Positions 52,125 through 60,589 of a stretch of 64,000 nucleotides of DNA are shown here, piece after piece. A program made the position numbers and the translations under genes. The notes under the pieces were generated by a model. The model was not told where the DNA came from. It saw only the letters and a list, made by a program, of their open reading frames with translations, and ran no database searches. The stretch's first letter is position 1; every line of letters begins with the position of its first letter. This stretch comes from CP2-2F sp034432555. GTDB lineage: Bacteria; Chloroflexota; Anaerolineae; Aggregatilineales; UBA2796. The stretch is from contig DAOUBW010000045.1 in the NCBI GenBank assembly GCA_034432555.1, positions 1-64,000 on the forward strand. Direction: 5' to 3'.

Positions 52125-52670
52125 ATGCAATCGCCAAAACAAGAAGAACGCCGCGCCACACTGCTGATGGTTTTTGCTGTGATCTCCTCGCTGATTGTAA
52201 TCGCAATTTTGATCGGCGTGCTGGCAGCCGTAGGCGGGCTAATCACGCGGCTTGGGCAGCCCGTGCGCGATTTCGGTCCCTATGATCTGGGTGCGCGGCG
52301 CATTCCGCTGGTCGGCTTTGTGGGCGATCTATTGCCACAGACGTTGGGCGATTTCACGCGCCTGAACCTCGAAGGTGACTTGCAGAATTTTCGCGCCGTC
52401 TATGCGCGTGGCGATGAGCGCGTGGCGATCAACGGCTCGCAGTCGGTCTCGCTGGCGGCGGCGCAAGCAGGTGTCATCCGTGTGCGGGATACCGATATCC
52501 AGCGCGGCGCACGGGCGCTCATCGAAACATCACGGCTGGGCTTTTCCTACTATACCTACGGCAACGATGACCGCGCACGGCTCGTCTATAACCGTGATCG
52601 GTGGTTCTTCGACATCATCACAACATCGCAGCGCACGCTTGACGATTTTATGAAAGTGTTTCAGTATTAA
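52125..52670 (+). CDS. Single-pass membrane protein of unknown function
   Basis: A 181-residue protein. A short charged N-terminus (MQSPKQEERRA) is followed by a long hydrophobic segment (TLLMVFAVISSLIVIAILIG through AVGGL), then an extracytoplasmic part rich in beta-type stretches: VGFVGDLLPQTLGDF, QNFRAVYARGDERVAING, GVIRVRDTDIQRG. The family is not recognised. TATAAT boxes at 52034-52039 and 52053-52058 are candidates for its promoter, without clear -35 elements. It precedes a 127-residue cytoplasmic protein by 32 bases and may be co-transcribed with it. Confidence 0.65.
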   Translation: MQSPKQEERRATLLMVFAVISSLIVIAILIGVLAAVGGLITRLGQPVRDFGPYDLGARRIPLVGFVGDLLPQTLGDFTRLNLEGDLQNFRAVYARGDERVAINGSQSVSLAAAQAGVIRVRDTDIQRGARALIETSRLGFSYYTYGNDDRARLVYNRDRWFFDIITTSQRTLDDFMKVFQY

Positions 52671-52702
52671 CTGAATTCTTAGACACCCTACGGTAAACAC
52701 GA

Positions 52703-53086
52703 ATGCCTGTACGCATCACATGGTACGAACCTGACCAAATCATCCTCTACGATCTGACCGATCCGCTCAGCCTTGAAGACCTAGAGGCAGGTGCCGAGGA
52801 AGTATGGGCATTGGCGGCAGGCGTGCCAAGCCTTGTGGATATGATCCTTGATTACCGCGCCGTAACAGAATTCCCGCGTGGAATGCTGCCCCTGATGCGC
52901 GATGGCAGCTTTACGCTGCCCACCTTAGAGCGTGTGGCGCTGGTTGGCAGCGAGCCGCTGGTCGAGATGATGTTTGCCACCATCATGCACAGCACCTACC
53001 GCCCTGACCCAACCATCCACGACAGTGTAGAAGAGGCTGCCGATTTTTTGCGCCGTATGGCGCAGGAAGATAGCACGCGTGGCTAA
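52703..53086 (+). CDS. STAS/SpoIIAA-like hypothetical protein
   Basis: A 127-residue cytoplasmic protein. The succession ITWYEPDQIILYDLTDPLSLEDL, then VPSLVDMILDYRAVTEFPRG, TLERVALVGSEPLVEMM and SVEEAADFLRR is typical of small SpoIIAA-like/STAS-like alpha-beta proteins, where the strand DMILDY and its following loop mark the centre. Similarity is at the level of fold pattern only. It overlaps the next gene by 8 bases, suggesting coupled translation. Confidence 0.6.
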   Translation: MPVRITWYEPDQIILYDLTDPLSLEDLEAGAEEVWALAAGVPSLVDMILDYRAVTEFPRGMLPLMRDGSFTLPTLERVALVGSEPLVEMMFATIMHSTYRPDPTIHDSVEEAADFLRRMAQEDSTRG

Positions 53087-55070
53087 GGCAGCCTTCACGC
53101 CCTACACGGCGCGGCTGGGCGCCACCGAATGGCTGGCACTGGCGGCGATTATGGCGTTGGCGCTGCTGCTGCGCTTGGGAATGCCCGCCGTGGTCGAGTT
53201 CAAGCAGGACGAGGCGAACCTCTCACTTTTGGCGCGAGAGATGGCGCAAGGGCGCGCCTTTCCGCTGCACAGCATTGATTCTTCGGTAGGCATCCTTCAG
53301 CCGCCTGCACCCATCTACTATTTTCTGCCGCCCTACCTGCTCAGCAGCGATCCTCTGCTCGCCACGCAATACGTCGGGCTGATGGCTGCCCTTGCCGTCC
53401 TGTTCAGCTATTTCATCGCTCGCCGCTATTTTGGTGTGGTGGCAGCGCTCGGCGCAGCAGCGCTCTTTGCGGCAAGCCCTTGGGCGGTCGTTTTTTCGCG
53501 GAAGGTGTGGCCCGCCGATCAGCTTGCCCTGCTGACGGTCGTTACCTTTGGCGCAGGCTTGCTCGGCATGATTGAAGGCAAGCGTTGGGCGCAAATCATC
53601 TTTCTGCCTGCCCTTGCCCTTGCTGGTCAGAATCACTACCTTAATTTCGTGCTGCTGTTGCCCGCCTTTTATCTGCTTTGGCAAGGGCGCCGCCGCCTAA
53701 CGCGCTACTTCTGGCTGGGCGCGCTAATCGCCCTCATCATCAGTTTGCCCTTCCTGCTCGGACCTGCTTTTGCCTCATTGGTAGAGGCGTTCACAAGCGG
53801 CGGGCTAGGGCGCTCGGAGTCGGCGCGCAGTCTGGCGCTAAGCGGAGAGGCTTGGCTAGGCTTTGCCGAGCTGCTCAGCGGCGCGAATTTATCCGTCTGG
53901 GCGGGCGATTATCGCGCCTTGTTCCTAGAGCGCCTGCCGATTAGCCCGCTGCTGCCGCTTTTTCACAGTGTGGCGGCGTTGGCAGCGTTAGCGGCGCTTT
54001 GGTTGGTCTTCCGCAGCCTTCGTCAGCCTGACGGACGGACGCCGATTGATGTTACGCTGCTGCTGTGGGTATTGTGCGCGCCGCTAGCAACTTCTATCAC
54101 GTGGTTTCCAGAGTTCAACGATCATTATTTGCTGCCTTCCCACGCCGCCGCCTATCTGTGTATGGGCGCGCTGATCGGTGATCTTGCCATTGCGCTTGGC
54201 AAAGCACGCCGCCCTACGCTTGCCATCGGCGGCCTTGCCCTGATTGTGATCCTCAGCCTGCAAACGTGGACTCAGCTTGCCCTGCTGGATTTTGTGGGTA
54301 GATATGCCACGCCCAACGGCTTTGGCACGCCGCTAGGCATGTATGCTGCCGCACGGGATACTATCCTTGCCCAACAGCCAACACAGGTCTTGGCGCGCTT
54401 GGATGGGCAGTATATCGGCTATAATGAGCAGGCAAGTGTCTGGAATTTCCTGCTATATGACGTGCCGACGGTGCGCTTTCTGCAAGCGGGCATCGAGGTT
54501 TATCCTGCCGTGCCAACCCTTTACATCTCGGATCGTTGCGATGGTGAAAACGGGCAAACGTTCTACTGGCGGCGCGACCCGATCAGCAGCGTGCCAGAGG
54601 GCTGTTTTCACATCACCAGCAGCGCGCCGACCTTTGATGATAGCACCTTCACCGCGCTGCCCACCGCGCAGCAGCGCGTGCGCTTTGCCAACTCGGCGCG
54701 GGTTACCGCTTTCCGCTGGCAGCCCGACTCAGGCTGTTTGGCGCTGGTCTGGCAAGCGGATGCGCCTGCGCGTGGCGCTGTCTCAGATTTTTTCCAGACC
54801 GCCATCCACTTTTACAACGCGGCGGGCGAACGGATTGCGGATGCCGACGGCTATTTTTGGAATGGGCGCTATTGGCGCAGCGGCGATCAGATTGTGCGAA
54901 CATTCTGTTCGGAGGCAGCGCGGGTGCGTGCCGATGAAATCGACACAGTGCGGATCGGACTGTATACCATTGAGGATCGGCGTGAGGGGCGGCTGTTTCA
55001 CAATGTTGATGTGTTGGACGCTGACGGTATACCTATCGGGCAACAGTTTGAGATTAGCTTGAAGTCTTAA
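53079..55070 (+). CDS. GT39/ArnT-like membrane glycosyltransferase
   Basis: A 663-residue GT-C protein. The first membrane segment (WLALAAIMALALLLRLGMP) is followed by VVEFKQDEANLSLLAREMA, which carries the Asp-Glu of the GT39-type active site, and QPPAPIYYFLPPYLLSSDP. About ten further hydrophobic segments run to about residue 400, then a soluble extracytoplasmic domain of about 260 residues with several cysteines (DRCDGEN, PEGCFH, SGCLALV, TFCSEA). It should move a sugar from a polyprenyl-phosphate donor to an outer acceptor. The start is GTG at 53079, inside the upstream gene's end. Confidence 0.8.
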   Translation: MAKAAFTPYTARLGATEWLALAAIMALALLLRLGMPAVVEFKQDEANLSLLAREMAQGRAFPLHSIDSSVGILQPPAPIYYFLPPYLLSSDPLLATQYVGLMAALAVLFSYFIARRYFGVVAALGAAALFAASPWAVVFSRKVWPADQLALLTVVTFGAGLLGMIEGKRWAQIIFLPALALAGQNHYLNFVLLLPAFYLLWQGRRRLTRYFWLGALIALIISLPFLLGPAFASLVEAFTSGGLGRSESARSLALSGEAWLGFAELLSGANLSVWAGDYRALFLERLPISPLLPLFHSVAALAALAALWLVFRSLRQPDGRTPIDVTLLLWVLCAPLATSITWFPEFNDHYLLPSHAAAYLCMGALIGDLAIALGKARRPTLAIGGLALIVILSLQTWTQLALLDFVGRYATPNGFGTPLGMYAAARDTILAQQPTQVLARLDGQYIGYNEQASVWNFLLYDVPTVRFLQAGIEVYPAVPTLYISDRCDGENGQTFYWRRDPISSVPEGCFHITSSAPTFDDSTFTALPTAQQRVRFANSARVTAFRWQPDSGCLALVWQADAPARGAVSDFFQTAIHFYNAAGERIADADGYFWNGRYWRSGDQIVRTFCSEAARVRADEIDTVRIGLYTIEDRREGRLFHNVDVLDADGIPIGQQFEISLKS

Positions 55071-55077
55071 GGGTGCG

Positions 55078-55107
55078 TTGCACCGAGACCTAGAAAAGTG
55101 CTATAAT
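55078..55107 (+). promoter_or_regulatory. Promoter of the histidine kinase gene
   Basis: TTGCAC (55078-55083) and TATAAT (55102-55107), spacer 18, about 70 bases before the start codon. Confidence 0.65.
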
Positions 55108-55178
55108 GCGCGCAACCTATGCTTGCGACATAGGCAAATTCTTTAGCCCAAGCGAGACTGCATTCAGGGAAGTGCCGC

Positions 55179-56777
55179 GTGACAATGAGTGAAGTTGCAC
55201 CTTCGAGCCAGTCGGTAGATGAACTGCGTGAGCAGCTTAAGCAATACATCGGCGAGCAGGCACTGCTGCTGGAAATTACCCAACGCATCGCCAAAGGTGG
55301 CAACCTTGAAAGTGTGCTGACTGATGTGGCGCAGCTTGCCCAGCGCGGCTTACAAGCAGTCTGCTTGCGCTTTGTGGTGGGTAGTAGCACGCCACAACAT
55401 ACTTACTATGCGGAAGGCAGCAACGGCGATCTGGCGCGCTTTGATGCACCGCTGCTCAGTGCTGCCAGCCAACAGGCGCTCGAGATCGCTGACGGCGCGC
55501 CTTTGGAAGGCGCTTTAAGCGCGCTGCGCCCAACCTTTAGCGCGGTGATTGCCCTGCCGCTCACCGCTCGCGATACCCTAATGGGCGTCCTGTGGGTCGG
55601 CTATCACGCGGCACATGCTTTTAGCGCCTGGGAACGCAACTTTTTGCAACTGCTTGCCGCGCAGGCTGCTATCGCCATCGCTAACACCAACGCCTTTGAG
55701 GCAGCCCGCAAAGGGCGCGAACAGCTTTCCGCCATCCTGACTAGCAGCGTTGACCCGATCCTTGTGGTGGACGTGCGCGAACAGATTTTGGTCTTTAACC
55801 CGGCGGCAGAGCGTGCTTTTGGCGTCAGTGCTGACCGCGTGATCGGCAATCAGTTGGCAGCCCTTGCCAGCATGACCGAGAGCGAGCCGTTGGTTGCCCT
55901 GCTGCGCGGCGAAGCTGAGGGCGCCGAGGGCATGGAATGGCAGAGCGCCGTCGGGCAAACTTTTGCGCCGCGCCTTTCCCAAATGTATGATGAGCATGGG
56001 CAGCGCAGCGGCAGCGTCTTGATGCTGCGCGATATTACGCGCTACAAAAACCTGCGCGATAATCAGGCAGAATTTACCAGCACCGTTTCGCACGATCTGC
56101 GCTTGCCACTCACCTACATGAAGGGCTATGTGGACATGATGCCCATGGTCGGCGAGTTCAACGAGCGCCAGCGCGCTTTTGCCGAAAAAATTCAAGGCGG
56201 CATCACTCAGATGAGCGATCTGGTCGAGAAAATTCTAGACGCCAGCCGCCTTGATCCCGAAGGTAACTATCGCTTGCACCGCGAGCCATGCGACATCCTC
56301 AAATTGGTGAGCGATGTCGTCAACACGCACGCCGCCGCCGCTGAAAAAAGCGGGCAAACGCTGACCGCCGATACAGCACAGAGCATTCCCGTGTTGCAAC
56401 TCGACGATATGATGATGCGCCGCGCCCTGAACAACCTGACCGATAACGCCATTAAATACACACCACAAGGCGGCAGCATCACCGTGCGCGCCCAAGTGCA
56501 GGATAATATGTTGCTGCTCAGCGTGCAGGATAGTGGCAAGGGCATCAGCGAGGAAGATCAGCGCACGCTTTTCACGCGCTTCCGCCGCGTTCGCACCAAA
56601 GATAACATCCGTGTGCGCGGCAACGGCTTAGGCTTATACATCGTCAAGCGTGTGGCAGAGCTGCACGGCGGCGATGCCTGGGTCGAGAGTGTGGTTGGGC
56701 AAGGCAGCACCTTCCACATCAAGATACCGATGTCTGGTGCGAATCTGATCGGCAGCGGACGGCTGCAAGACGCCTGA
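55179..56777 (+). CDS. GAF-PAS sensor histidine kinase
   Basis: A 532-residue soluble kinase. Residues 1-30 may form a short coiled coil (ELREQLKQYIGEQALLLEI). A GAF domain covers about 30-172 (SVLTDVAQLAQRGLQAVCLRF, LLAAQAAIAIANTNAF) and a PAS domain about 180-292 (LTSSVDPILVVDVREQILVF, NPAAERAFG). The H-box is TVSHDLRLPLTYMKG with His305. ATPase boxes are ALNNLTDNAIKYTPQGGSI, DSGKGISEEDQ and GNGLGLYIVKR. No membrane segment is seen, so it senses a cytoplasmic signal. No response regulator is adjacent. The start may be GTG 55179 or ATG 55185. RecB-like nuclease gene follows by 11 bases. Confidence 0.93.
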   Translation: MTMSEVAPSSQSVDELREQLKQYIGEQALLLEITQRIAKGGNLESVLTDVAQLAQRGLQAVCLRFVVGSSTPQHTYYAEGSNGDLARFDAPLLSAASQQALEIADGAPLEGALSALRPTFSAVIALPLTARDTLMGVLWVGYHAAHAFSAWERNFLQLLAAQAAIAIANTNAFEAARKGREQLSAILTSSVDPILVVDVREQILVFNPAAERAFGVSADRVIGNQLAALASMTESEPLVALLRGEAEGAEGMEWQSAVGQTFAPRLSQMYDEHGQRSGSVLMLRDITRYKNLRDNQAEFTSTVSHDLRLPLTYMKGYVDMMPMVGEFNERQRAFAEKIQGGITQMSDLVEKILDASRLDPEGNYRLHREPCDILKLVSDVVNTHAAAAEKSGQTLTADTAQSIPVLQLDDMMMRRALNNLTDNAIKYTPQGGSITVRAQVQDNMLLLSVQDSGKGISEEDQRTLFTRFRRVRTKDNIRVRGNGLGLYIVKRVAELHGGDAWVESVVGQGSTFHIKIPMSGANLIGSGRLQDA

Positions 56778-56788
56778 AGCGAACGCGC

Positions 56789-57628
56789 ATGACCATTGAT
56801 CTGCCGCCTGCCTTTGCCTTCAGCCAGTCTAGCTTGCAGGATTTTGCCGATTGCCCGCGGCGCTTCCAACTGCGCTACCTGCTGGCGCAGGACTATCCCG
56901 CGCCGATTGCCGAGCCGCTTTCAGAGGTGGATCGCACCCTTGAGCGCGGCGACCGTTTTCACGCGCTCATGGAGCGCTATTGGCGCGGCGTCTCGCTGCC
57001 ACTGGAGCGCGTTGATCCTGATCTGGCGGACTTGTGGCAGGCATTTCTGGATAATCCGCCGCCGAATGTGCCGCGCATCTTCTTACGCCCTGAATTCAGC
57101 GTGACGGTGAAGCCACCTTGGGCAAATGGCGCCCGCCTGACTGCTAAATATGACCTGTTAGCCTACGATCCCGATGGTGAGGCGCTCATTGTGGATTGGA
57201 AAACTAGCCGCCGTGCGCCACGCACTCGCCTAGACCGCCGCCTGCAAACGATTCTTTATCCGCTGCTGTTGGTGGAAGCTGCGCCGCGCCTGTTTGGTGA
57301 GGCACTGCCGCCAGAGCGCGTGCGGCTGCTCTATTGGTTTGGCGGCGAAGGCGGCGCGGTGGAGAGTTTTCCCTACAACGCAGCGCGCTATGCTGATGAT
57401 CAACGTTATGTTGCCAGCCTATTGGCGCGCTTGCACGCGCTGACTGCGGTGGAATTCCCGCTGACGGCTGAGCTGCGCCACTGCGCGCACTGTCAGTACC
57501 GTTCGCTGTGCGAACGCGGCGAGAGCGCCGGCACCTTTGATGATCAGAACGCTGATGTGTTCCCCGATTTGGAAGAACTGCGCGAGGTGATTGCCGCCGC
57601 TGCCGCCGCAGACGACTTTGTGCTGTAG
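56789..57628 (+). CDS. PD-(D/E)XK nuclease-family protein with Fe-S-type cysteines
   Basis: A 279-residue RecB-like nuclease. QSSLQDFADCPRRFQLRYLL at the N-terminus has Cys22, LERGDRFHALMERYW follows, and ALIVDWKTSRRAP near residue 135 is the catalytic D-x-K core; LQTILYPLLLVE is motif QxxxY-like. The C-terminal HCAHCQYRSLCERG gives three more cysteines, so with Cys22 the four needed for a 4Fe-4S cluster as in AddB and Cas4-type proteins are present. Acts on DNA ends; the exact role is unknown. No cas gene, addA or addB is next to it. Confidence 0.88.
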   Translation: MTIDLPPAFAFSQSSLQDFADCPRRFQLRYLLAQDYPAPIAEPLSEVDRTLERGDRFHALMERYWRGVSLPLERVDPDLADLWQAFLDNPPPNVPRIFLRPEFSVTVKPPWANGARLTAKYDLLAYDPDGEALIVDWKTSRRAPRTRLDRRLQTILYPLLLVEAAPRLFGEALPPERVRLLYWFGGEGGAVESFPYNAARYADDQRYVASLLARLHALTAVEFPLTAELRHCAHCQYRSLCERGESAGTFDDQNADVFPDLEELREVIAAAAAADDFVL

Positions 57629-57793
57629 CCAGCAGGCTATATCCCGCCCCTACAAACTTTCCCTCGGACGCCTCCCCGCTTGCTGCCACCTATTGAAATA
57701 TATTTTTTATAAACAGCATCGGTATAATGCATCGGCTGGTGCGTTTAGTAAACTATGTAAGGTGCGGCTGTACCATAGCCTCGCCAAAAGCGT

Positions 57794-57799
57794 TATAAT
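57794..57799 (+). promoter_or_regulatory. Possible -10 box of the kinase-binding-protein gene
   Basis: TATAAT at 57794-57799, about 45 bases before the ATG. No good -35 stands 16-18 bases upstream. Another TATAAT is at 57723-57728. The rest of the 215-base gap shows nothing clear. Confidence 0.4.
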
Positions 57800-57842
57800 C
57801 ATCCGTTAATTTTGAATTGAGTGTAGAGGCGCACGAGGCGCT

Positions 57843-59873
57843 ATGAATGATCGTTTCATTGGCAAAACACTAGGTCACTATGAGATTATAGCGCAGCTTG
57901 GGCATGGCGGCATGGCGGATGTTTACCGTGCGCGGCAAACCACCATGAACCGCGAGGTTGCCATGAAGGTGTTGAGCAACACACTCACCCGCGATCAAAA
58001 ATTCATTGATCGCTTCACCCGTGAGGTGCAGACCATCGCACGCCTTGAGCATAGCAACATTGTGCCTGTCTACGAACATGCCAACACACCTGATGGCATT
58101 ACCTATCTGACCATGCGCTATTTGAAAGGCGGCACGCTTGCCGATCTGATCAAGGAGCGCGGCGCACTGCCGCTGGCGTTGGTAGACAGTCTGTTGCAAC
58201 AGATCGCCTCTGCGTTGGATTACGCTCATCAGAACGGCGTCATTCACCGCGACATTAAGCCAAGCAATGTGCTGTTGGATGAGCAGCAAAACGCCTACCT
58301 TGCCGACTTTGGCTTGGCGCGCACAGGTGAGAAGGATTTTGCCCAAACGCTGACTGAAGCAGGCGTAATGATCGGCACGCCAACCTATATCGCACCCGAA
58401 CTGATTCAAGAAGATGTTGCTGATAAACGCTCTGATCTGTACAGCTTAGGCATTGTGCTTTACGAAATGGTGACCGGCAGACCGCCCTTCACAGGCGATT
58501 CGGTCTTTGCCATTATGCAAGCACACCTGAACCGCCAACCGCCGCGCCCTAGCACGCTGCGCGTTGACCTTTCGGCAGGTGTGGAGCGTGTGCTGCTGAA
58601 GGCGATCCACAAAAATCCTACGCACCGCTACCAGAGCGCCCTTGAAATGGCGGACGATCTGCGTCGCGCTGTGCAGAGCCACATCCCAACGCTGCCAGGT
58701 GCCGCGAATATGCAAACCATTCTCATCAGGACGGGCGCTTTTGCGCGCAGCCGTCCGCGCCTGTTTGGATTAGGTGTGTTGCTGGCGGTGCTGTTGGTCT
58801 TTGGCTTGTTCACACTGCCGCGCTTGAATCAAGCAAACGGCACAGAAACGCCTTCTGCCCAACCGACACTGGCTGCTAACGACAGCACGCCGACCACACT
58901 TTTCACCCCAACACCAATGCCCTACGCCGATGAGTCAGATCGCCCCGATGTTGGGCGTGTGGAGAGCCTTCAAAATACGCCTGATGAGGTGCGCCTTGCC
59001 ATCGAGCGGCTGCGCGGCAGTTTCATCGGCATTATGCCCTGCTCCCTCAAGACAGATTATCACGCCAGTCTTGCCAGTGCGGCGCGCACCCGCGCCAATG
59101 AGCTAGGCATCAACGTTGAAGTGGAAGACTCGGAAGAAAACCAATTCCGCCAGCCTGCCATCATTCGCAGCTTCATCGCACGCGGCGCAAAGGCGATCAT
59201 CATCTGCCCATTAAACTACGACTCGATTGAGCCAGCGGTGCGCGCCGCACAAGCGGCAGGCATTGTCACCGTCATCATTGGCGATGTAATCTTTGGCAAA
59301 TATAGCACCTCATTCAACCTGACCAACGAGGATATGGGCAGAATCACGGCGGAATACGCGGCAAACCTAATCAACACGGAATTGGGCGGAAAGGCGCAGG
59401 TTGCCATTTTGGACTATCCGACTGTGAGCGATGTCGTAACACGCGCTAACGCGATGGAAGAAACGCTGCGCGAACTTGCACCAGACGCAGAAATTCTGGG
59501 GCGCTGGACGGGCGGCACCATCCAAGAGGGTGAGGCAAGTATGCGGGACATTCTGACCAAACACCCAGATGTTAACGTGATTCTCAGCATTAACGACGCT
59601 GGCGCCTTAGGGACGGTTGGCGTGCTGGAAAAAGCGGGCAAACAGCCGAATGAAGTTCAGATTGTGAGTGTAGATGCCGAGAGTGAGGTGCGCCGCCTGA
59701 TGGTCGCAGGGAAGTATTTCCGCGCCTCATTGGATAGCGATCCGCTTGGTGTCGGGCGGTTCTCGGTCGATGCAATTGTGAGCATCGTCAGTGGCAAGGT
59801 AGTGCCACGCAAAATTGGGCTGGATGGTGTTATGATCACCCGCGAGATGTTGCAAGCAACGCCCGCACCGTGA
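57843..59873 (+). CDS. Transmembrane Ser/Thr kinase with extracytoplasmic sugar-binding-protein domain
   Basis: A 676-residue receptor-type fusion. Kinase at about 12-275: LGHGGMADVYRA, Lys42 in VAMKVL, IHRDIKPSNVLLD with Asp137, DFG at 155-157, GTPTYIAPELI. One membrane segment at about 305-327 (LFGLGVLLAVLLVFGLFTL) is followed by a Thr/Pro-rich linker. From about 390 to the end is a periplasmic-binding-protein domain of the ribose/galactose type: AARTRANELGINVEVEDSE, FIARGAKAIIICPLN, ITAEYAANLINTELGGKAQVAIL, VILSINDAGALG, IVSVDAESEVRRLM. Ligand binding outside should control kinase activity inside. Confidence 0.92.
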   Translation: MNDRFIGKTLGHYEIIAQLGHGGMADVYRARQTTMNREVAMKVLSNTLTRDQKFIDRFTREVQTIARLEHSNIVPVYEHANTPDGITYLTMRYLKGGTLADLIKERGALPLALVDSLLQQIASALDYAHQNGVIHRDIKPSNVLLDEQQNAYLADFGLARTGEKDFAQTLTEAGVMIGTPTYIAPELIQEDVADKRSDLYSLGIVLYEMVTGRPPFTGDSVFAIMQAHLNRQPPRPSTLRVDLSAGVERVLLKAIHKNPTHRYQSALEMADDLRRAVQSHIPTLPGAANMQTILIRTGAFARSRPRLFGLGVLLAVLLVFGLFTLPRLNQANGTETPSAQPTLAANDSTPTTLFTPTPMPYADESDRPDVGRVESLQNTPDEVRLAIERLRGSFIGIMPCSLKTDYHASLASAARTRANELGINVEVEDSEENQFRQPAIIRSFIARGAKAIIICPLNYDSIEPAVRAAQAAGIVTVIIGDVIFGKYSTSFNLTNEDMGRITAEYAANLINTELGGKAQVAILDYPTVSDVVTRANAMEETLRELAPDAEILGRWTGGTIQEGEASMRDILTKHPDVNVILSINDAGALGTVGVLEKAGKQPNEVQIVSVDAESEVRRLMVAGKYFRASLDSDPLGVGRFSVDAIVSIVSGKVVPRKIGLDGVMITREMLQATPAP

Positions 59874-59943
59874 GCAGGCGGCGCGTGTGTGCTACAATCT
59901 TCCCGTAGGCTTAAACCCATTTAGCGAATTTGGAGATCACAAG

Positions 59944-60543
59944 ATGCTCGCACGCATGTTTATCCGCCTGTGTGGTGTAGCGCTGTTGGTAGCGCTACTT
60001 GCCACTGCTGGCACACTGCCTTTCGCCGCGCAAGCGCAGCCCGCCCAAACCGCTGAGGCAACTGTCGAAGCCTCACCCGACAGGCAAGCCACTAAATATC
60101 CGCCCTGCCCACCCACCGAAGACAGCGAACCGCTCACAGCAACAGAGGAAGCGACTGCTGAATCAACCGCTCAGGCAACTGCCGCCGCCACACAAGATGC
60201 CAGTGTTGAGTTTGCGCCCGGCTATCTTGGCATCGTCGGTGAGGATGTGGCAGACTGTGGCAGCCGTGTGATTGAACTGGTGAGGGGTTCGCCAGCAGAT
60301 CAGGCGGGCTTGCAGCTTGGCGATGTGATCGTGGCGGCTGACGGTGCCGCACGCCGCAACCTCACTGCACTGCGGAACTACATCCTGACGCGGGCAGCGG
60401 GCGAAACAGTGGTGTTCGTCCTCAAACGCGCTGAAGCAGAACTAGAGATCGCGGTGGTGTTGGGTGTGCGTCCGCGTGTGACGCCGCCAACTGTCGCCCC
60501 TGAAGTGGCAGAGCCGACCGCCGAAGCGACACAGGGCAACTAA
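59944..60543 (+). CDS. Secreted or membrane-anchored PDZ-domain protein
   Basis: A 199-residue exported protein. Signal segment: RMFIRLCGVALLVALLATAGTLPFAAQAQ. A Thr/Ala/Glu-rich low-complexity linker (ATVEASPDRQATKYPP, ATEEATAESTAQATAAATQ) follows. A single PDZ domain covers about residues 95-185: YLGIVGEDVADCGSRVIELV, GSPADQAGLQLGDVIVAADG, NYILTRAAGETVVFVLKR. There is no protease domain. PDZ domains bind C-terminal peptides, so it may be an adaptor. The start at 59944 has GGAGATCACAAG upstream; a longer frame adds 19 residues without support. It follows the kinase gene by about 70 bases. Confidence 0.85.
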   Translation: MLARMFIRLCGVALLVALLATAGTLPFAAQAQPAQTAEATVEASPDRQATKYPPCPPTEDSEPLTATEEATAESTAQATAAATQDASVEFAPGYLGIVGEDVADCGSRVIELVRGSPADQAGLQLGDVIVAADGAARRNLTALRNYILTRAAGETVVFVLKRAEAELEIAVVLGVRPRVTPPTVAPEVAEPTAEATQGN

Positions 60544-60559
60544 TCAGGCTACGGCTGTG

Positions 60560-60585
60560 TGGGACGGCGTTGTGCCGTCCCATTT
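60560..60585 (+). terminator. Terminator after the PDZ gene, facing the convergent phosphorylase gene
   Basis: TGGGACGGC-GTTGT-GCCGTCCCA, a perfect 9-bp stem with a 5-base loop, followed by TTT. It lies between two convergent genes and can serve both. Confidence 0.75.
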
Positions 60586-60589
60586 GTGT

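Noticed and set aside
56789..57628. Cas4 of a CRISPR locus
   Set aside because: No repeats or other cas genes occur anywhere in the window.
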